DNA of 64,000 nt from Neobacillus soli NBRC 102451 (GCF_001591665.1 NZ_BCVI01000060.1:1-64000); one strand, 5' to 3'. Positions 26,128 to 35,881 are shown, counted from the stretch's first letter. A program made the numbers and translations. Notes: generated from the letters alone by a model not told the origin.

Positions 26128-26541
26128 ATGTATAAGTTGCGGGGACATCATCTTTTTTGCCTTTTGGGCTATCGGGGAATGGGTTATTCCGAAGAATACG
26201 TGGAAAATATGACACATTTGCATCAAACCTTGAGAGAAAACCCCAATACGTTAATTCAGCTCGTAAAGGGACCTGATCAGTTGTGCGAAAAATACCCCAA
26301 CTCAGGTAAATACCACTGCCAAGACGAAAATATTTATGAAAGAGACGCCGTTATTTTAGAAAAAATGGGGCTTAAAATCGGGCAAATTCTGAGTTGGAAA
26401 GACATTGAGTCGTGCATACGAAAGTTTGTCGTCCCAACTGATATTCAAATTGTGTGTGAAACTTGCTCCTGGCGTTCATATGGAGTTTGTGAGGAAGGTA
26501 TTCGAGAGATTCATGAAGAGAAGGGCTTAAGAAAACTTTAA
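26128..26541 (+). CDS. DUF1284 domain protein
   Basis: The 137-residue protein has the family start KLRGHHLFCLLGYRGMGYS, followed by Cys-rich segments LCEKYP, KYHCQD, SCIRKF and CETCSWRSYGVC that could bind a metal or Fe-S cluster. The function of DUF1284 is not established. The GGGGGG binding site is well placed. A damaged second copy of the C-terminal two thirds lies at 19035-19210. Confidence 0.88.
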   Translation: MYKLRGHHLFCLLGYRGMGYSEEYVENMTHLHQTLRENPNTLIQLVKGPDQLCEKYPNSGKYHCQDENIYERDAVILEKMGLKIGQILSWKDIESCIRKFVVPTDIQIVCETCSWRSYGVCEEGIREIHEEKGLRKL

Positions 26542-26617
26542 CAAGCCCATTAACCTTAATATATAAACCTTTGAGCGCCGTTACCTTTAAAAATATTGAC
26601 GAAGGACTTTTTTGAAA

Positions 26618-26656
26618 AACAACAGAGAGGAACATCTTTCCCCTCTGTTTGCCTTT
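26618..26656 (+). terminator. Probable terminator after DUF1284
   Basis: ACAGAG(A)GG pairs with CCTCTGT with a T-rich tail. The remaining non-coding stretch to 26897 has no recognisable gene; 26680-26760 has a GC-rich fragment of uncertain origin. Confidence 0.5.
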
Positions 26657-26897
26657 TACGCCTTACCGCTTTAATAAGCGGGGGTCTCCGCAGGATGGTC
26701 CTACACCGCATTAAACGTTAGCAGAATCCACTAATCCCACTTCTACACCTAAAAGTGGAAATCAATCCACCATAATGTATTTTCAACTAATTATTACAAA
26801 TTTAAGACAGAAAACGATCCAACATTTCGAATATTACAATGGGGTAGATCATATGAGTCATGGTCTTATTTATAACTAAAAAGAGAGAATAGGAGAA

Positions 26898-28151
26898 ATG
26901 ATGATTTTGACGAAGGAATTAACTGGAAATGGCGAATTAACATTAAGCAGGAAAGAAACTTACGGAAAAAGCAAGCACACAAAAAGTGTACCGGTTTTCA
27001 CTTCGAGGATGGAAAAACGTGAATATTATAAAAGCATACAGTTTGATCTTCGAAATGTACTAGATGTCAAAGGATTCTTAAAAGATATTCGAGCAAATTG
27101 GAATACATATGTTTCACAGGTTAACCAATGGATTCAAAAAAATACCATAAAAAAACTGATTGTGACTGGCATATTTACCGTTGTTCTTGGCTTGTATACA
27201 AGCACTGCGGATGCAGCCTTTATCAAAGAATATACATATCAAGTAAAAAGCGGCGAAAAAATTGAAACGATCGCTGCGATTCATGGAGTCACTGCACAAG
27301 AAATTTTAGATGCCAATGGGCTGACTTCCATTGTCGGTAAAAAAATTCTTTTACCAAAAGTAGAAGACAAAACAGTTACCGCCACTACACTTAATGTTCG
27401 CTCGCAACCAACCACTAAAAGTAGTATTATTGGAACCTATAAAAAAGGGGATGTTGTCAAGGTTGCATTCGTAGAAAACGGCTGGGCCGGCATTCTGATC
27501 AAGGGCCGAGTTTGTTTTGTCAGCGCTGACTATCTTTTACAAAAACAATCAATTGAATCTCAAGCAAAAACAATGGTAGTCACTGCCTCATCGTTGCGAG
27601 TTAGAGAAGCTGCTTCTACGAACAGTCCGGTACTAGGTTCGTTCAAATTAAACGATCATGTAGCTGTGACATCAACCTCCAATGGTTGGGCTCAGATTCA
27701 ATGGGGCGGAAAAAAAGCGTTTGTTAGTGCAACCTATTTAACGAATACCGCACCGGCAAATACAAAAATTGAGCCTACTAAGACCAACAGCACAGTGTAT
27801 GTGATTAAGAGCGGTGATACGTTTACAAAAATCGGTAAAACATTAGGGGTCTCTGTCTCGGCCATTCAAGTACTAAATCCAACAGTAAACCCAACAAAGC
27901 TGAAAATTGGCCAAACAATCAACATCCCTGCCACAACTGCCTCTACTCCAAATCAAATAACCGTAGCAGCACAAATAGGTGGAGTAGAGCCTGGGGGAAC
28001 TTTTCGTTTCATCACGCCTGATGGATACACTCATATGGCAAAAGCCTCAGGCAACATGATAAATGAATTATTTAACCACCAAGGAAAAAACGTAACACTA
28101 ACACTTGAAGGTAACAGAGGTCAACAAATGACTTTACATTCTCTTCAATAA
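26898..28151 (+). CDS. LysM/SH3b cell-wall-associated protein
   Basis: The 417-residue protein has a cytosolic or unusually long N-terminus of about 90 residues, a hydrophobic segment (KKLIVTGIFTVVLGLYTSTADA, about 95-115) ending in a signal-peptidase-like ADA site, then LysM (about 120-153), two SH3b domains (about 158-210 and 225-280) and a second LysM (about 301-345). A C-terminal 65-residue region is unassigned. It probably binds peptidoglycan at the cell surface. ATGs at 26898 and 26901 are both possible behind AGGAG. Confidence 0.87.
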   Translation: MMILTKELTGNGELTLSRKETYGKSKHTKSVPVFTSRMEKREYYKSIQFDLRNVLDVKGFLKDIRANWNTYVSQVNQWIQKNTIKKLIVTGIFTVVLGLYTSTADAAFIKEYTYQVKSGEKIETIAAIHGVTAQEILDANGLTSIVGKKILLPKVEDKTVTATTLNVRSQPTTKSSIIGTYKKGDVVKVAFVENGWAGILIKGRVCFVSADYLLQKQSIESQAKTMVVTASSLRVREAASTNSPVLGSFKLNDHVAVTSTSNGWAQIQWGGKKAFVSATYLTNTAPANTKIEPTKTNSTVYVIKSGDTFTKIGKTLGVSVSAIQVLNPTVNPTKLKIGQTINIPATTASTPNQITVAAQIGGVEPGGTFRFITPDGYTHMAKASGNMINELFNHQGKNVTLTLEGNRGQQMTLHSLQ

Positions 28152-28200
28152 CAGAGGGACGCGAGGCATGTCGATTCTTGTGCTTCAAAAATTAAAAAAT

Positions 28201-28241
28201 GAAGCGAGAGAAGCGTCCCCTCGTCCCGCTTCAACTTTTTT
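28201..28241 (+). terminator. Terminator after the LysM gene
   Basis: GAAGCG...GAG pairs with CTC...CGCTTC, followed by AACTTTTTT. It lies about 50 bases after the stop. Confidence 0.55.
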
Positions 28242-28284
28242 GCTCGAATTCACGGAAACTTTTAATTACCACCAACTGCCCCTA

Positions 28285-28755
28285 TTAAACTAACAAATTT
28301 GTTTTTTTATATTCTTCCTCTGCTACATTTTTGACTCTCTCACAAAACTGCACGACAATTTTATCACTTGAAAAGAGTAAAAATAATTTAAGGAACGATT
28401 TCAACGGGCGATTCGTGCAGGTATAAGTAAACAGCGTTTTTTGCTGGTTGATTTGGCATAGTTCATACAAGGCCGTAATCTCAAACATTTTTGCAAGCGT
28501 GAAGCCTACTTTTAATTTCTTTTTATCAGGAGCATTTTCATATTCTAATGTCTCGACATCGTACTCCTCTATACGTTTCCCCTCTTTATATTTTTGACGA
28601 TAGATACTTCCAACACCTTCATCCGTCACTTTTACAGGTTTATGATCTACCACTTGCGGCATAATTTTTTGCATTTCCTCTAATGATCCATCTAACAGTC
28701 CCCAAACTTGATCAATCGGTGCCTCTATTTCGATTTCTTTTGACCATGACTTCAT
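28285..28755 (-). CDS. SRPBCC/polyketide cyclase-like protein
   Basis: The 156-residue START-like protein opens with WSKEIEIEAPIDQVWGLLDGSLEEM, typical of the SRPBCC ligand-binding fold, and ends with a long C-terminal helix. Such proteins bind hydrophobic ligands in a helix-grip pocket; no specific role can be assigned. It is monocistronic with GAGGTG upstream. Confidence 0.8.
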   Translation of the reverse strand: MKSWSKEIEIEAPIDQVWGLLDGSLEEMQKIMPQVVDHKPVKVTDEGVGSIYRQKYKEGKRIEEYDVETLEYENAPDKKKLKVGFTLAKMFEITALYELCQINQQKTLFTYTCTNRPLKSFLKLFLLFSSDKIVVQFCERVKNVAEEEYKKTNLLV

Positions 28756-28845
28756 GTTAACACCTCTTTTATTTGCATTAAAAAAATTGCTTACTTAATA
28801 AGTATTCCTCTTTAATTGGCGAATTCCTTTTAGAGCCTGTTAAAA

Positions 28846-28980
28846 ATGAAAAACTCGAACAATGAGAGATATGAAAAATTCGGGGGTTTTAGTGCTGAAC
28901 ATCCGGAAACATTCATCGTCGAATATGACATACTAGATGTGACAGATTTCAAGGAAAATACAACATATGCTATTATTTAA
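28846..28980 (+). CDS. Small hypothetical ORF or gene remnant
   Basis: A 44-codon frame encodes MKNSNNERYEKFGGFSAEHP..., ending ENTTYAII. The composition is protein-like, especially FGGFSAEHPETFIVEYDILD, but no convincing binding site precedes the ATG and I do not recognise the family. It could be the tail of a decayed gene. It lies 23 bases upstream of the rpiA start. Confidence 0.3.
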   Translation: MKNSNNERYEKFGGFSAEHPETFIVEYDILDVTDFKENTTYAII

Positions 28981-29003
28981 AATAAAAACGTGAGGTGGCC
29001 CCT

Positions 29004-29690
29004 TTGTTAAACTTAAACTCGACAGATGAAAGAAAAAAAGCTGCTGGTGAGAAAGCAGCAGAATTTATTCAGGATGGAATGACGATTGGTTTAGGTTCTG
29101 GTTCAACCGTTTATTGGCTGTTGAAAAAATTGGGCGAGTTAGTCGATCAAGGGCTTACTATTAAAGGCATTCCTACCTCTTTAGGTACGGAGGACTGGGC
29201 CAAGGAATTTAATATTCCGTTAACTGATTTCTCCCAAGTGCAATGTCTAGATATTGCGATTGACGGAGCCGATGAAATTGATCCCAATTTCAACTTGATC
29301 AAGGGCGGCGGCGGCGCTCTCTTACGTGAAAAGCTTGTCGGTGCCAATGCGAAGAAGCTAATTATTATAGCAGATGAATCAAAAATGGCCACAACCTTAG
29401 GGAAGTTCCCACTCCCGGTCGAAGTTGTCCCATTTGGCTGGGAAGTGACAGCTAAAAGAATTGCACAGCTTGGCGCCACTCCGCATTTAAGAAAAAAGGA
29501 AGAGAAAGTTTTCATTACCAATAACGGAAACTATATTTTAGATTGTCAGTTCCAGACCATCCCTAATCCCTTAGGGCTGCATAATCAATTAAAGCTCCTA
29601 TTAGGGGTGGTAGAAACTGGTCTATTCATCGGAATGACGGACACTATCATAATTGGTGGAGAAGGCGAAGTAAAAGTCTTAAATAAATAG
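29004..29690 (+). CDS. rpiA: Ribose-5-phosphate isomerase A
   Basis: The protein of about 228 residues interconverts ribose-5-phosphate and ribulose-5-phosphate in the pentose phosphate pathway. Hallmarks are GLGSGSTVYWLLKKL, TSLGTEDWAKE, the catalytic Asp/Glu segment AIDGADEIDPNFNLIKGGGGALLREK and DESKMATTLG. A TTG at 29004 is preferred as start because AGGTGG sits 5 bases upstream; an in-frame GTG at 28995 has no site. It seems to be a monocistronic gene. Confidence 0.92.
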   Translation: MLNLNSTDERKKAAGEKAAEFIQDGMTIGLGSGSTVYWLLKKLGELVDQGLTIKGIPTSLGTEDWAKEFNIPLTDFSQVQCLDIAIDGADEIDPNFNLIKGGGGALLREKLVGANAKKLIIIADESKMATTLGKFPLPVEVVPFGWEVTAKRIAQLGATPHLRKKEEKVFITNNGNYILDCQFQTIPNPLGLHNQLKLLLGVVETGLFIGMTDTIIIGGEGEVKVLNK

Positions 29691-29873
29691 GGAGGCATGA
29701 TAGAAACGCATCCAATAAGGGACATTGGCTTCATTTTTGCTAAAGGCCCTTTAAAATCCTCGACCTTTTTGATTCTAAATTCATGAAACCGTCTAAGTTA
29801 GGTGATTCTAGATGTATCTATTAAGTTGTAATTGGCTAAAAATATAAATCCTTCCCTCCTCCTTCAAAAATAA

Positions 29874-29898
29874 CAAAAGGCCAGGCATCACGCCTGGC
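29874..29898 (-). terminator. Terminator of the RND pump gene
   Basis: GCCAGGC / GCCTGGC with a five-base loop is followed by TTTTGTTATTTTT on the minus strand. A second stem-loop (AAATTTCG / CGAAATTT with an inner GTGCCA / TGGCAC) abuts the RND stop at 29968-30000. Confidence 0.6.
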
Positions 29899-30000
29899 TC
29901 ATGAGAGGGGATATCACCTCTTGGCGTATGGATCTCTTAATATCTTTAAGTCTATCAATTTTCCAACAAATTTCGAGTCGTGCCAGTGGCACCGAAATTT

Positions 30001-33000
30001 TTACGCTGATACCTGTTGCCGCTGAACGGTGTTTCGTTTATTCCGTTTTACACTCAGCCATTCATACATAATTGGTATAATTAAGAGGCAGATAAGAGTG
30101 GAACTGATCATGCCGCCGACAACGACAACCCCGAGGGTTTGAGAAACAAGTGTGTTTCCATTACTTGAGGCCGCTAAGGGAAGCAGGGTCAGGATCGTCG
30201 TCCCCGCTGTCATGAACACCGGCCTCGCCCTTGTAGCAGTTCCCAAAAGGATTGCCTGTCTCACTACCATTCCTGCAGCAAGATTCCGTTCAATTTTATC
30301 GACGAGGACAATTCCGTTGGTGACGGCAATCCCAGCAAGCATCAACATTCCAATCAAGGCGGCAAGATTCCATTCCATTCCGAGAATCGCCATGCCCCAA
30401 ATAGACCCAATTAAGGCCAGCGGAATACAGATCAATACGGCAGCCGGTGCATGCCAGCCACGAAATACCGCACTTACAATCATCAGAACGAGTGCAAGTG
30501 ACAGGATGAGCGCGAGACTCATTTCCATTACCATTTGCGTGACTTGCTGCGAGATTCCGCCAAGCGAATAGTCAACACCAGAAGGAAGGTTCAACCCTTT
30601 CATTGTTTCGTTAACTTGTCTCGTTACCTTGCCAATGTCTCTTGTGACAATGTTACCGGTCACGGCAGCAAATGGATGGCCGTCCCGTTCACTGATAACT
30701 GTTTGGCTGCTCGTCTCCAATGTCGTAATTTCCGCCAGCGACACCTGTGAACCATCCTTGGCAGTAAACGTTTCATGTCCAATTTTTGAAAGAATCGTTT
30801 TTTCCGGATTTGGATCACCGGCAAATACAAGTTGACCTTGAGCGGTGTCCATATGAAGCTCAATTGGGATTGGTACATCTCCATTGACAACGTCCATTCT
30901 TAAATTTTGGGGTAAATAGCTATTAATTCGATTCGTTATTTCATCGACATGAAGACCTAATCGTTGAATTTTCTTCTGATTAAGTGCAAGGAAATGTTTC
31001 ATCGACTCATCAGCATCGTTTGCTGTTCCTTCCACACTCAATCCAGGTATCATCTGCAATTTACTTCTTACCAGAATCGCAGCTGAATCTAGTTCACTTT
31101 GGTCTGCCCCCGTTAAATTCACCTTTAATCGTGAATCATCACCGGCAATATTTTGATTGGCAACGGTGAAGACAGCAGATGTTGATAACGCTCCAAGCTG
31201 GCTGCGCAATTGTTTCACGAATAGGTCTGTGTCTGTTTGATTCTTGATTCCAACAGAAATATTGGCGATATTTTGCTTTTGAATCCAGCCGCCGCCTTCA
31301 TCAAATACATCATCAAACATCGGCGTAAACGTTGAACCAAGAGTAGAAGTGAAGGTTTCGACCTCTGCTCTGTCTTTTAAGATGGTTTCGATATTTTTTA
31401 CCTCAGCATCAATGTCACCAAGCTGGGCATTCTCAGGAAGCTCCACCTGAATGGTCACACCATTGGCATTTTCTCTTGGAAAAAAGTTCACTGGCAGGAA
31501 AGCAGCTATGACCGCTGTAATAGCAAATAAAGCCACAGTAAGGACCACAATCACTTTTTTCTTTAAAAATACCCATTGAAGTACGTTTCGCGCTTTCATC
31601 TCCACGTCAACTGACTTCGTAATCGGCTGTTTTTTCCAACATAAATAGGCTAATGCAGGTACGACTATAATGGAAACTGCCAGTGATGTGATAAGGGCAA
31701 TGACAACGGACCAGGCAAATCCAGAAAGAGCAGAACTAATCATCCCGCCGATGAGGGAAATAGGCAGAAATACGGCAACAGTAGTTGCAGTAGATGAAAC
31801 AATCGCAGGAATCATTTCCACGACCCCGCTCGCCAATTGCCGAGCTGTTACCAGGTCGCCCGATTGTTCTATTTGTTTTCTGTACATATTATCAATTACG
31901 ACAATCGAGTCATCGACCACTCGCCCCATCGCGACGATTAATCCAGAAATGGTTAAGATATTCAAGCTGACATCCATCGCTTTCAGGATAGCTGTTGCGG
32001 CAAGGAGGCAGATCGGCAATGACAGGGCAATAATCAGTGTTGAACGGATATTTCTAAAAAATACAAATACACAGATGACGGAGAAGACAATTCCTAATAA
32101 TCCTTCTTTGATTAACCCTTTTAAAGCAGTGTTAATTTCTTTTCCTTGGTCCAATATGATGGAGAGATGAACGGCTCCTGACTTGACTTCAGGTATGGCT
32201 TGGATTCGTTCGTTGATCCGTTCTGTGACATCCGTAACGTTTGCTGAAGGTGTTTTTAATACATCAAGAAGAACACTTGGTTGTCCCGACGTTCTTGAAA
32301 TCGTTTGTAAGTCTACTAAACTGCTCTTAATCGTAGCGATTTCATGTAAATCGACTGTTTCGCCGTCAGGTGTAGGAATTTTAATATTTTCTAAATCGGT
32401 GCGATTCATATCCCAACCTGTAACCCGGATCGGCATCGATATTTGTCCTTCCGGTCCGCCTTTTTCTTTTATCGTCCCTTGCGGCCATAACGGATGAATC
32501 GAAAAAAGGGCATTTTGGATATCTTTTACTGTTAAACGATATTTTTCGATTGGCTCTGGCTTCAGCGTCAACATGTATCCGGCTTTTCCTGCTCCGGTTA
32601 CACGTACATCCATGACTCCAGGAACACGTTTGATTTCATTTGTCACTTTCGCTTCCATCGATGTACGCAATTGATTTTCATCGATTTTTTCGCTCGTCAA
32701 ACTTAAGCGCAGCACCGGAAAAGAGTTCGTGCTGACCCTTGAAACCAAAGGTGTATTCACATGGTCAGGCAATTTCATTTTATCAATAGCCTTCTTTACG
32801 TCGTTTTCTACTTTTTCCATATCCGTATGGTTCGGGAAGTAAAGGCTTGCCATGAAACCTCCATCAAACGAGTTGGTTTCTATGTAGCTAAGCTTATCAA
32901 CCGATTGGACAGCTTCCTCAACTTTTGCCGCAATCGTTTGTTTAACCTGATCTGCTTGATCATGGTCCGCTTGAATCGTAACCATAAGAGCCGTGTTGTT

Positions 33001-33123
33001 AATAGGCGGCAGATAATCCCGCTGCATCTGAAAAGCAGACATCGCCCCCCATGTGATGATCAAAGCGACACAAGTTAAGATTAATACCGACCGTTTCATT
33101 GCTGCTTCAATAAATCGATTCAT
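30001..33123 (-). CDS. RND-family efflux transporter (SwrC/AcrB-like)
   Basis: This 1040-residue proton-driven exporter has the RND layout: TM1, a large extracytoplasmic loop, TM2-6, a second loop, TM7-12. The TM4 proton-relay pair is in GRVVDDSIVVIDN, and the TM11-12 region AGTTILTLLPLAASSNGNT is typical. Gram-positive homologues (SwrC/YerP) export lipopeptides or drugs. No adaptor gene or adjacent TetR regulator is present. A large inverted repeat lies in its promoter region. Confidence 0.92.
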   Translation of the reverse strand: MNRFIEAAMKRSVLILTCVALIITWGAMSAFQMQRDYLPPINNTALMVTIQADHDQADQVKQTIAAKVEEAVQSVDKLSYIETNSFDGGFMASLYFPNHTDMEKVENDVKKAIDKMKLPDHVNTPLVSRVSTNSFPVLRLSLTSEKIDENQLRTSMEAKVTNEIKRVPGVMDVRVTGAGKAGYMLTLKPEPIEKYRLTVKDIQNALFSIHPLWPQGTIKEKGGPEGQISMPIRVTGWDMNRTDLENIKIPTPDGETVDLHEIATIKSSLVDLQTISRTSGQPSVLLDVLKTPSANVTDVTERINERIQAIPEVKSGAVHLSIILDQGKEINTALKGLIKEGLLGIVFSVICVFVFFRNIRSTLIIALSLPICLLAATAILKAMDVSLNILTISGLIVAMGRVVDDSIVVIDNMYRKQIEQSGDLVTARQLASGVVEMIPAIVSSTATTVAVFLPISLIGGMISSALSGFAWSVVIALITSLAVSIIVVPALAYLCWKKQPITKSVDVEMKARNVLQWVFLKKKVIVVLTVALFAITAVIAAFLPVNFFPRENANGVTIQVELPENAQLGDIDAEVKNIETILKDRAEVETFTSTLGSTFTPMFDDVFDEGGGWIQKQNIANISVGIKNQTDTDLFVKQLRSQLGALSTSAVFTVANQNIAGDDSRLKVNLTGADQSELDSAAILVRSKLQMIPGLSVEGTANDADESMKHFLALNQKKIQRLGLHVDEITNRINSYLPQNLRMDVVNGDVPIPIELHMDTAQGQLVFAGDPNPEKTILSKIGHETFTAKDGSQVSLAEITTLETSSQTVISERDGHPFAAVTGNIVTRDIGKVTRQVNETMKGLNLPSGVDYSLGGISQQVTQMVMEMSLALILSLALVLMIVSAVFRGWHAPAAVLICIPLALIGSIWGMAILGMEWNLAALIGMLMLAGIAVTNGIVLVDKIERNLAAGMVVRQAILLGTATRARPVFMTAGTTILTLLPLAASSNGNTLVSQTLGVVVVGGMISSTLICLLIIPIMYEWLSVKRNKRNTVQRQQVSA

Positions 33124-33159
33124 GGAAAAATAAACCTCCCTTTACAAACTCCACAAGGT

Positions 33160-33274
33160 AAAAGGGTGACCAAAGGGTTGAGTCCTCACTCGCCACATCA
33201 TGTATAAACGATTGTTTATATACATGGATAGGTGGTTGTGGGGCCACTATTTTTTTCTTTGTGTCACCCTTTTT
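33160..33274. repeat. 115-bp nested inverted repeat between RND and phosphoesterase genes
   Basis: Outer arms AAAAGGGTGACCAAAG (33160-33175) and CTTTGTGTCACCCTTTT (33257-33273) are near-complementary. An inner perfect repeat TATAAACGATTGTTTATA lies at 33203-33220, with CCACAT/GGTGG-type pairing between. It ends about 10 bases before the phosphoesterase stop and about 35 bases upstream of the RND start. Possible readings are a terminator of the upstream gene, a TetR-like operator in the centre, or a MITE. Confidence 0.6.
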
Positions 33275-33282
33275 ATCATTAT

Positions 33283-35640
33283 TTAATTAGACTCTTTATC
33301 CCCTGGATATGGTTTATCTCCTTTTGTCGCTTTCCAAAGAATCTTGTTTAATTTTTCAGGGTTTGCATGGTCAACCCCTGTAAAGTCTAGTTCTGCAGAT
33401 TCCTTTGCCATTGGTGCGTTAACCCCATTTTTCCGATCTAGCGGATAGGTTGGTTCGATCACCTTAAAAGGAGTAAACGCTGGTTTATGCGTGAACGAGT
33501 TGACCATTGGAACAGCAGAGGCATCGAATTGGGTCATCGGCTTCATGCCCAAGATCATTTCCATCGTACGCAGCATGGAAGTTGTATCATAAAGGGTACT
33601 GTCCACTTTCCCGATTTGCGTGTAAGGGCTGATGACAAGTGATGTTGTCCGGTGGGCATCCACCGAATCCCAGCCATTTTGGGCATCATCTTCTGTCACA
33701 AATATAGCTGTTTCTTTCCAATAAGGGGAATGGCTGACCATATCGACTAGCTTTCCAAGTGCATAATCGTTTTGTGCGACCATCGCTTGCGGCGTTAGTT
33801 CTCCCACCTTCGTTCCAAGTGTATGATCGTTAGGCAGACGAACAACTTGCAGCTGTGGTAGGTTCCCGTTTTTTACAAATTGCTGAAATTCTTCTGCCCA
33901 CGCCTCATATCGGGTAAGATCGGAAATTTTAAGATCATAGGAAGGAAAATCTGGGTCAAAATTATTGCCGATGCTAGGTTCATTCGCAACATATTTTCCT
34001 GTTTTTTTGTCATAATCGACGAATTCTCCATAGTTTCTGAATGATACACCTGAGCGAGCTGCATTCGTCCAGAGGAATCCTGCTTTTGGATAGGCAGCCT
34101 CGTTATCCCCTTCAAAGTCATAGCCGCGGTTACGTCCAGAATAGTTAGCCAGCCAGTTTTTCTCTACATAATCATTGGACTGTGCGGCTGTAGACCAGTT
34201 ATGACCCTGGGCGCTGATTTCTGCATTCGCATAAAAGTTGTCCAATAAGACGAATTGATCAGCAAGTTGATGGATATTAGGTGTAATCTCTTTGCCAAAG
34301 ATGGTTAAGCTAGGGTCGCCATTTCCTTTTTCCACATCGCCAAATACTTGGTCATATGTGCGGTTTTCCTTGATCACATAAATGACATGTTTGATCGGTG
34401 ATTCCTGACCTTCAAAGCGAGGGATTGGGAATTTGTCACTTGCACTGAATCCAGTTGGCTTATAAATCTCATTATTCTTTTCTACTTGCTTCGTATATTT
34501 TTTTAACTGCTTTTCATTCGGAGTATCGATAAACGACATCGTTCCTTTGATCATGCTCCCGATATACTGTCCTTCCCGGTTCGAACCGGCTCCAAGGCCC
34601 TTCGCATTCAGGACCATAAGCTTATCATCATTTAAGTAGATACCGCTTGGGTACCAGCCAGTAGGAATAAGCCCTGTAACATCTCCTGCTTTTAGGTCAA
34701 CAACGGCTATGTCGTTATTTCCTCCGTTCGAAACGTAAAGAGTTTTTCCATCCTTACTTAAGGCAAGCGCATTTGGCTGGCTTCCTGTGGGAGCATTTTT
34801 ATACGGGCTTAGGGAAATTGTTTTGATTTCTTTTTGTTGATTAGGGTCAATGATGGAAATGGAATCACTATCAGAATTCGCTACATAGAGTTTGCCGTCC
34901 GCCGTGTTTTCAATAATCGCATTTGGATGCAGTCCGACGGGAATCGTGCTTTTAATGGTTAACGTTTCTGGGTCAACAACACTGATGCTGCTTTCACCCC
35001 AGTTACTTACATAAAGGGATTTCCCATCATGGCTTAATTCGGCAGTGTAAGGATTTTTACCAACAGAGGTGGTTTTTACAACTTGATTGGTTGTAAGATC
35101 CACTTTTGAAACCGAATGATGTAAATTATTAGCAACTAAAAGATACTTTCCATCCTTTGAAACAGATAATCCGGCCGGATAGAAGTTTGTTTTGTTTTTA
35201 TCTGTCAGCATAATCGGAGAATGCTCAGTCAATGTTCCGTTTTCAAATCCATAAACGCGGATTTTGTTATTGCCTCCTGCTGATGCATAGACCGTTTTAC
35301 CGTCCGGACTAAAAGTAACCCCTAAATAAAGGGCTTCGGGAGATTTGTAAGGAATGGTCTGAACTACTTGCTGGGTGCTTATATCGATTACTTGAATAGA
35401 TTGGTCTCCTTGACCATCGTTGGAAACAATAAGATAGCGATGATCCGGACTTAACGCACCACCCATTGGAAAATTACCAAGCGTCACTTGTGAACCCGGA
35501 GGAGTAACCGTCCAGCTGTGAGGGGTAACAGCTGTTCCATCTTCTTTAGGACCGACCAATTTCGTATAAGCCGCATAGGTTGACGTGGAACCAAGAAGCA
35601 AGGTAACGAGCGATGCTGCCAGTAACTTTTTGTGTTTCAT
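33283..35640 (-). CDS. Secreted YVTN beta-propeller plus phosphoesterase protein
   Basis: The 785-residue protein has a signal peptide (KKLLAASLVTLLLGSTSTYAA). A YncE-like propeller of YVTN repeats (about 50-360, e.g. NAIIENTADGKLYVANSDSDSISIID) follows. The rest is an alkaline phosphatase-superfamily phosphoesterase domain (about 415-700) beginning KHVIYVIKENRTYDQVFGD. This pairing is known as bifunctional YncE/alkaline phosphatase family proteins. It presumably hydrolyses an external phosphate ester; the substrate is unknown. AGGAG precedes the ATG. Confidence 0.9.
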   Translation of the reverse strand: MKHKKLLAASLVTLLLGSTSTYAAYTKLVGPKEDGTAVTPHSWTVTPPGSQVTLGNFPMGGALSPDHRYLIVSNDGQGDQSIQVIDISTQQVVQTIPYKSPEALYLGVTFSPDGKTVYASAGGNNKIRVYGFENGTLTEHSPIMLTDKNKTNFYPAGLSVSKDGKYLLVANNLHHSVSKVDLTTNQVVKTTSVGKNPYTAELSHDGKSLYVSNWGESSISVVDPETLTIKSTIPVGLHPNAIIENTADGKLYVANSDSDSISIIDPNQQKEIKTISLSPYKNAPTGSQPNALALSKDGKTLYVSNGGNNDIAVVDLKAGDVTGLIPTGWYPSGIYLNDDKLMVLNAKGLGAGSNREGQYIGSMIKGTMSFIDTPNEKQLKKYTKQVEKNNEIYKPTGFSASDKFPIPRFEGQESPIKHVIYVIKENRTYDQVFGDVEKGNGDPSLTIFGKEITPNIHQLADQFVLLDNFYANAEISAQGHNWSTAAQSNDYVEKNWLANYSGRNRGYDFEGDNEAAYPKAGFLWTNAARSGVSFRNYGEFVDYDKKTGKYVANEPSIGNNFDPDFPSYDLKISDLTRYEAWAEEFQQFVKNGNLPQLQVVRLPNDHTLGTKVGELTPQAMVAQNDYALGKLVDMVSHSPYWKETAIFVTEDDAQNGWDSVDAHRTTSLVISPYTQIGKVDSTLYDTTSMLRTMEMILGMKPMTQFDASAVPMVNSFTHKPAFTPFKVIEPTYPLDRKNGVNAPMAKESAELDFTGVDHANPEKLNKILWKATKGDKPYPGDKESN

Positions 35641-35844
35641 TTTAACATCTCCTTTTTGATTGGGTTTGTTTACAAAACCAATCTTACTCCCCTTTTGTAA
35701 ATTGGAAGTTAAGGGAAATTAAAGAAATATAAAGAAAATTAGGAAAATATATCGATTGTTATTTATCTTTAGGAGAGATTTCCTAGTTTTCAGATAATAC
35801 CATTCCAACTATTTGAGTATTATGTAAGATTGATGAAATGAAAA

Positions 35845-35871
35845 ACCACCCTCACTGAACTAAAGGGTGGT
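35845..35871 (-). terminator. Terminator, probably of the hydroxyanthranilate operon
   Basis: ACCACCCT / AGGGTGGT is followed by TTTTTC on the minus strand. It lies just beyond a decayed hydratase-like gene, matching the idea that the operon once extended to this point. Confidence 0.6.
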
Positions 35872-35881
35872 AATTTGTTAT

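Noticed and set aside
30152..32497. Several plus-strand frames of 60-166 codons across the RND gene
   Set aside because: They are antisense shadows of a clear 1040-residue membrane protein and lack binding sites.
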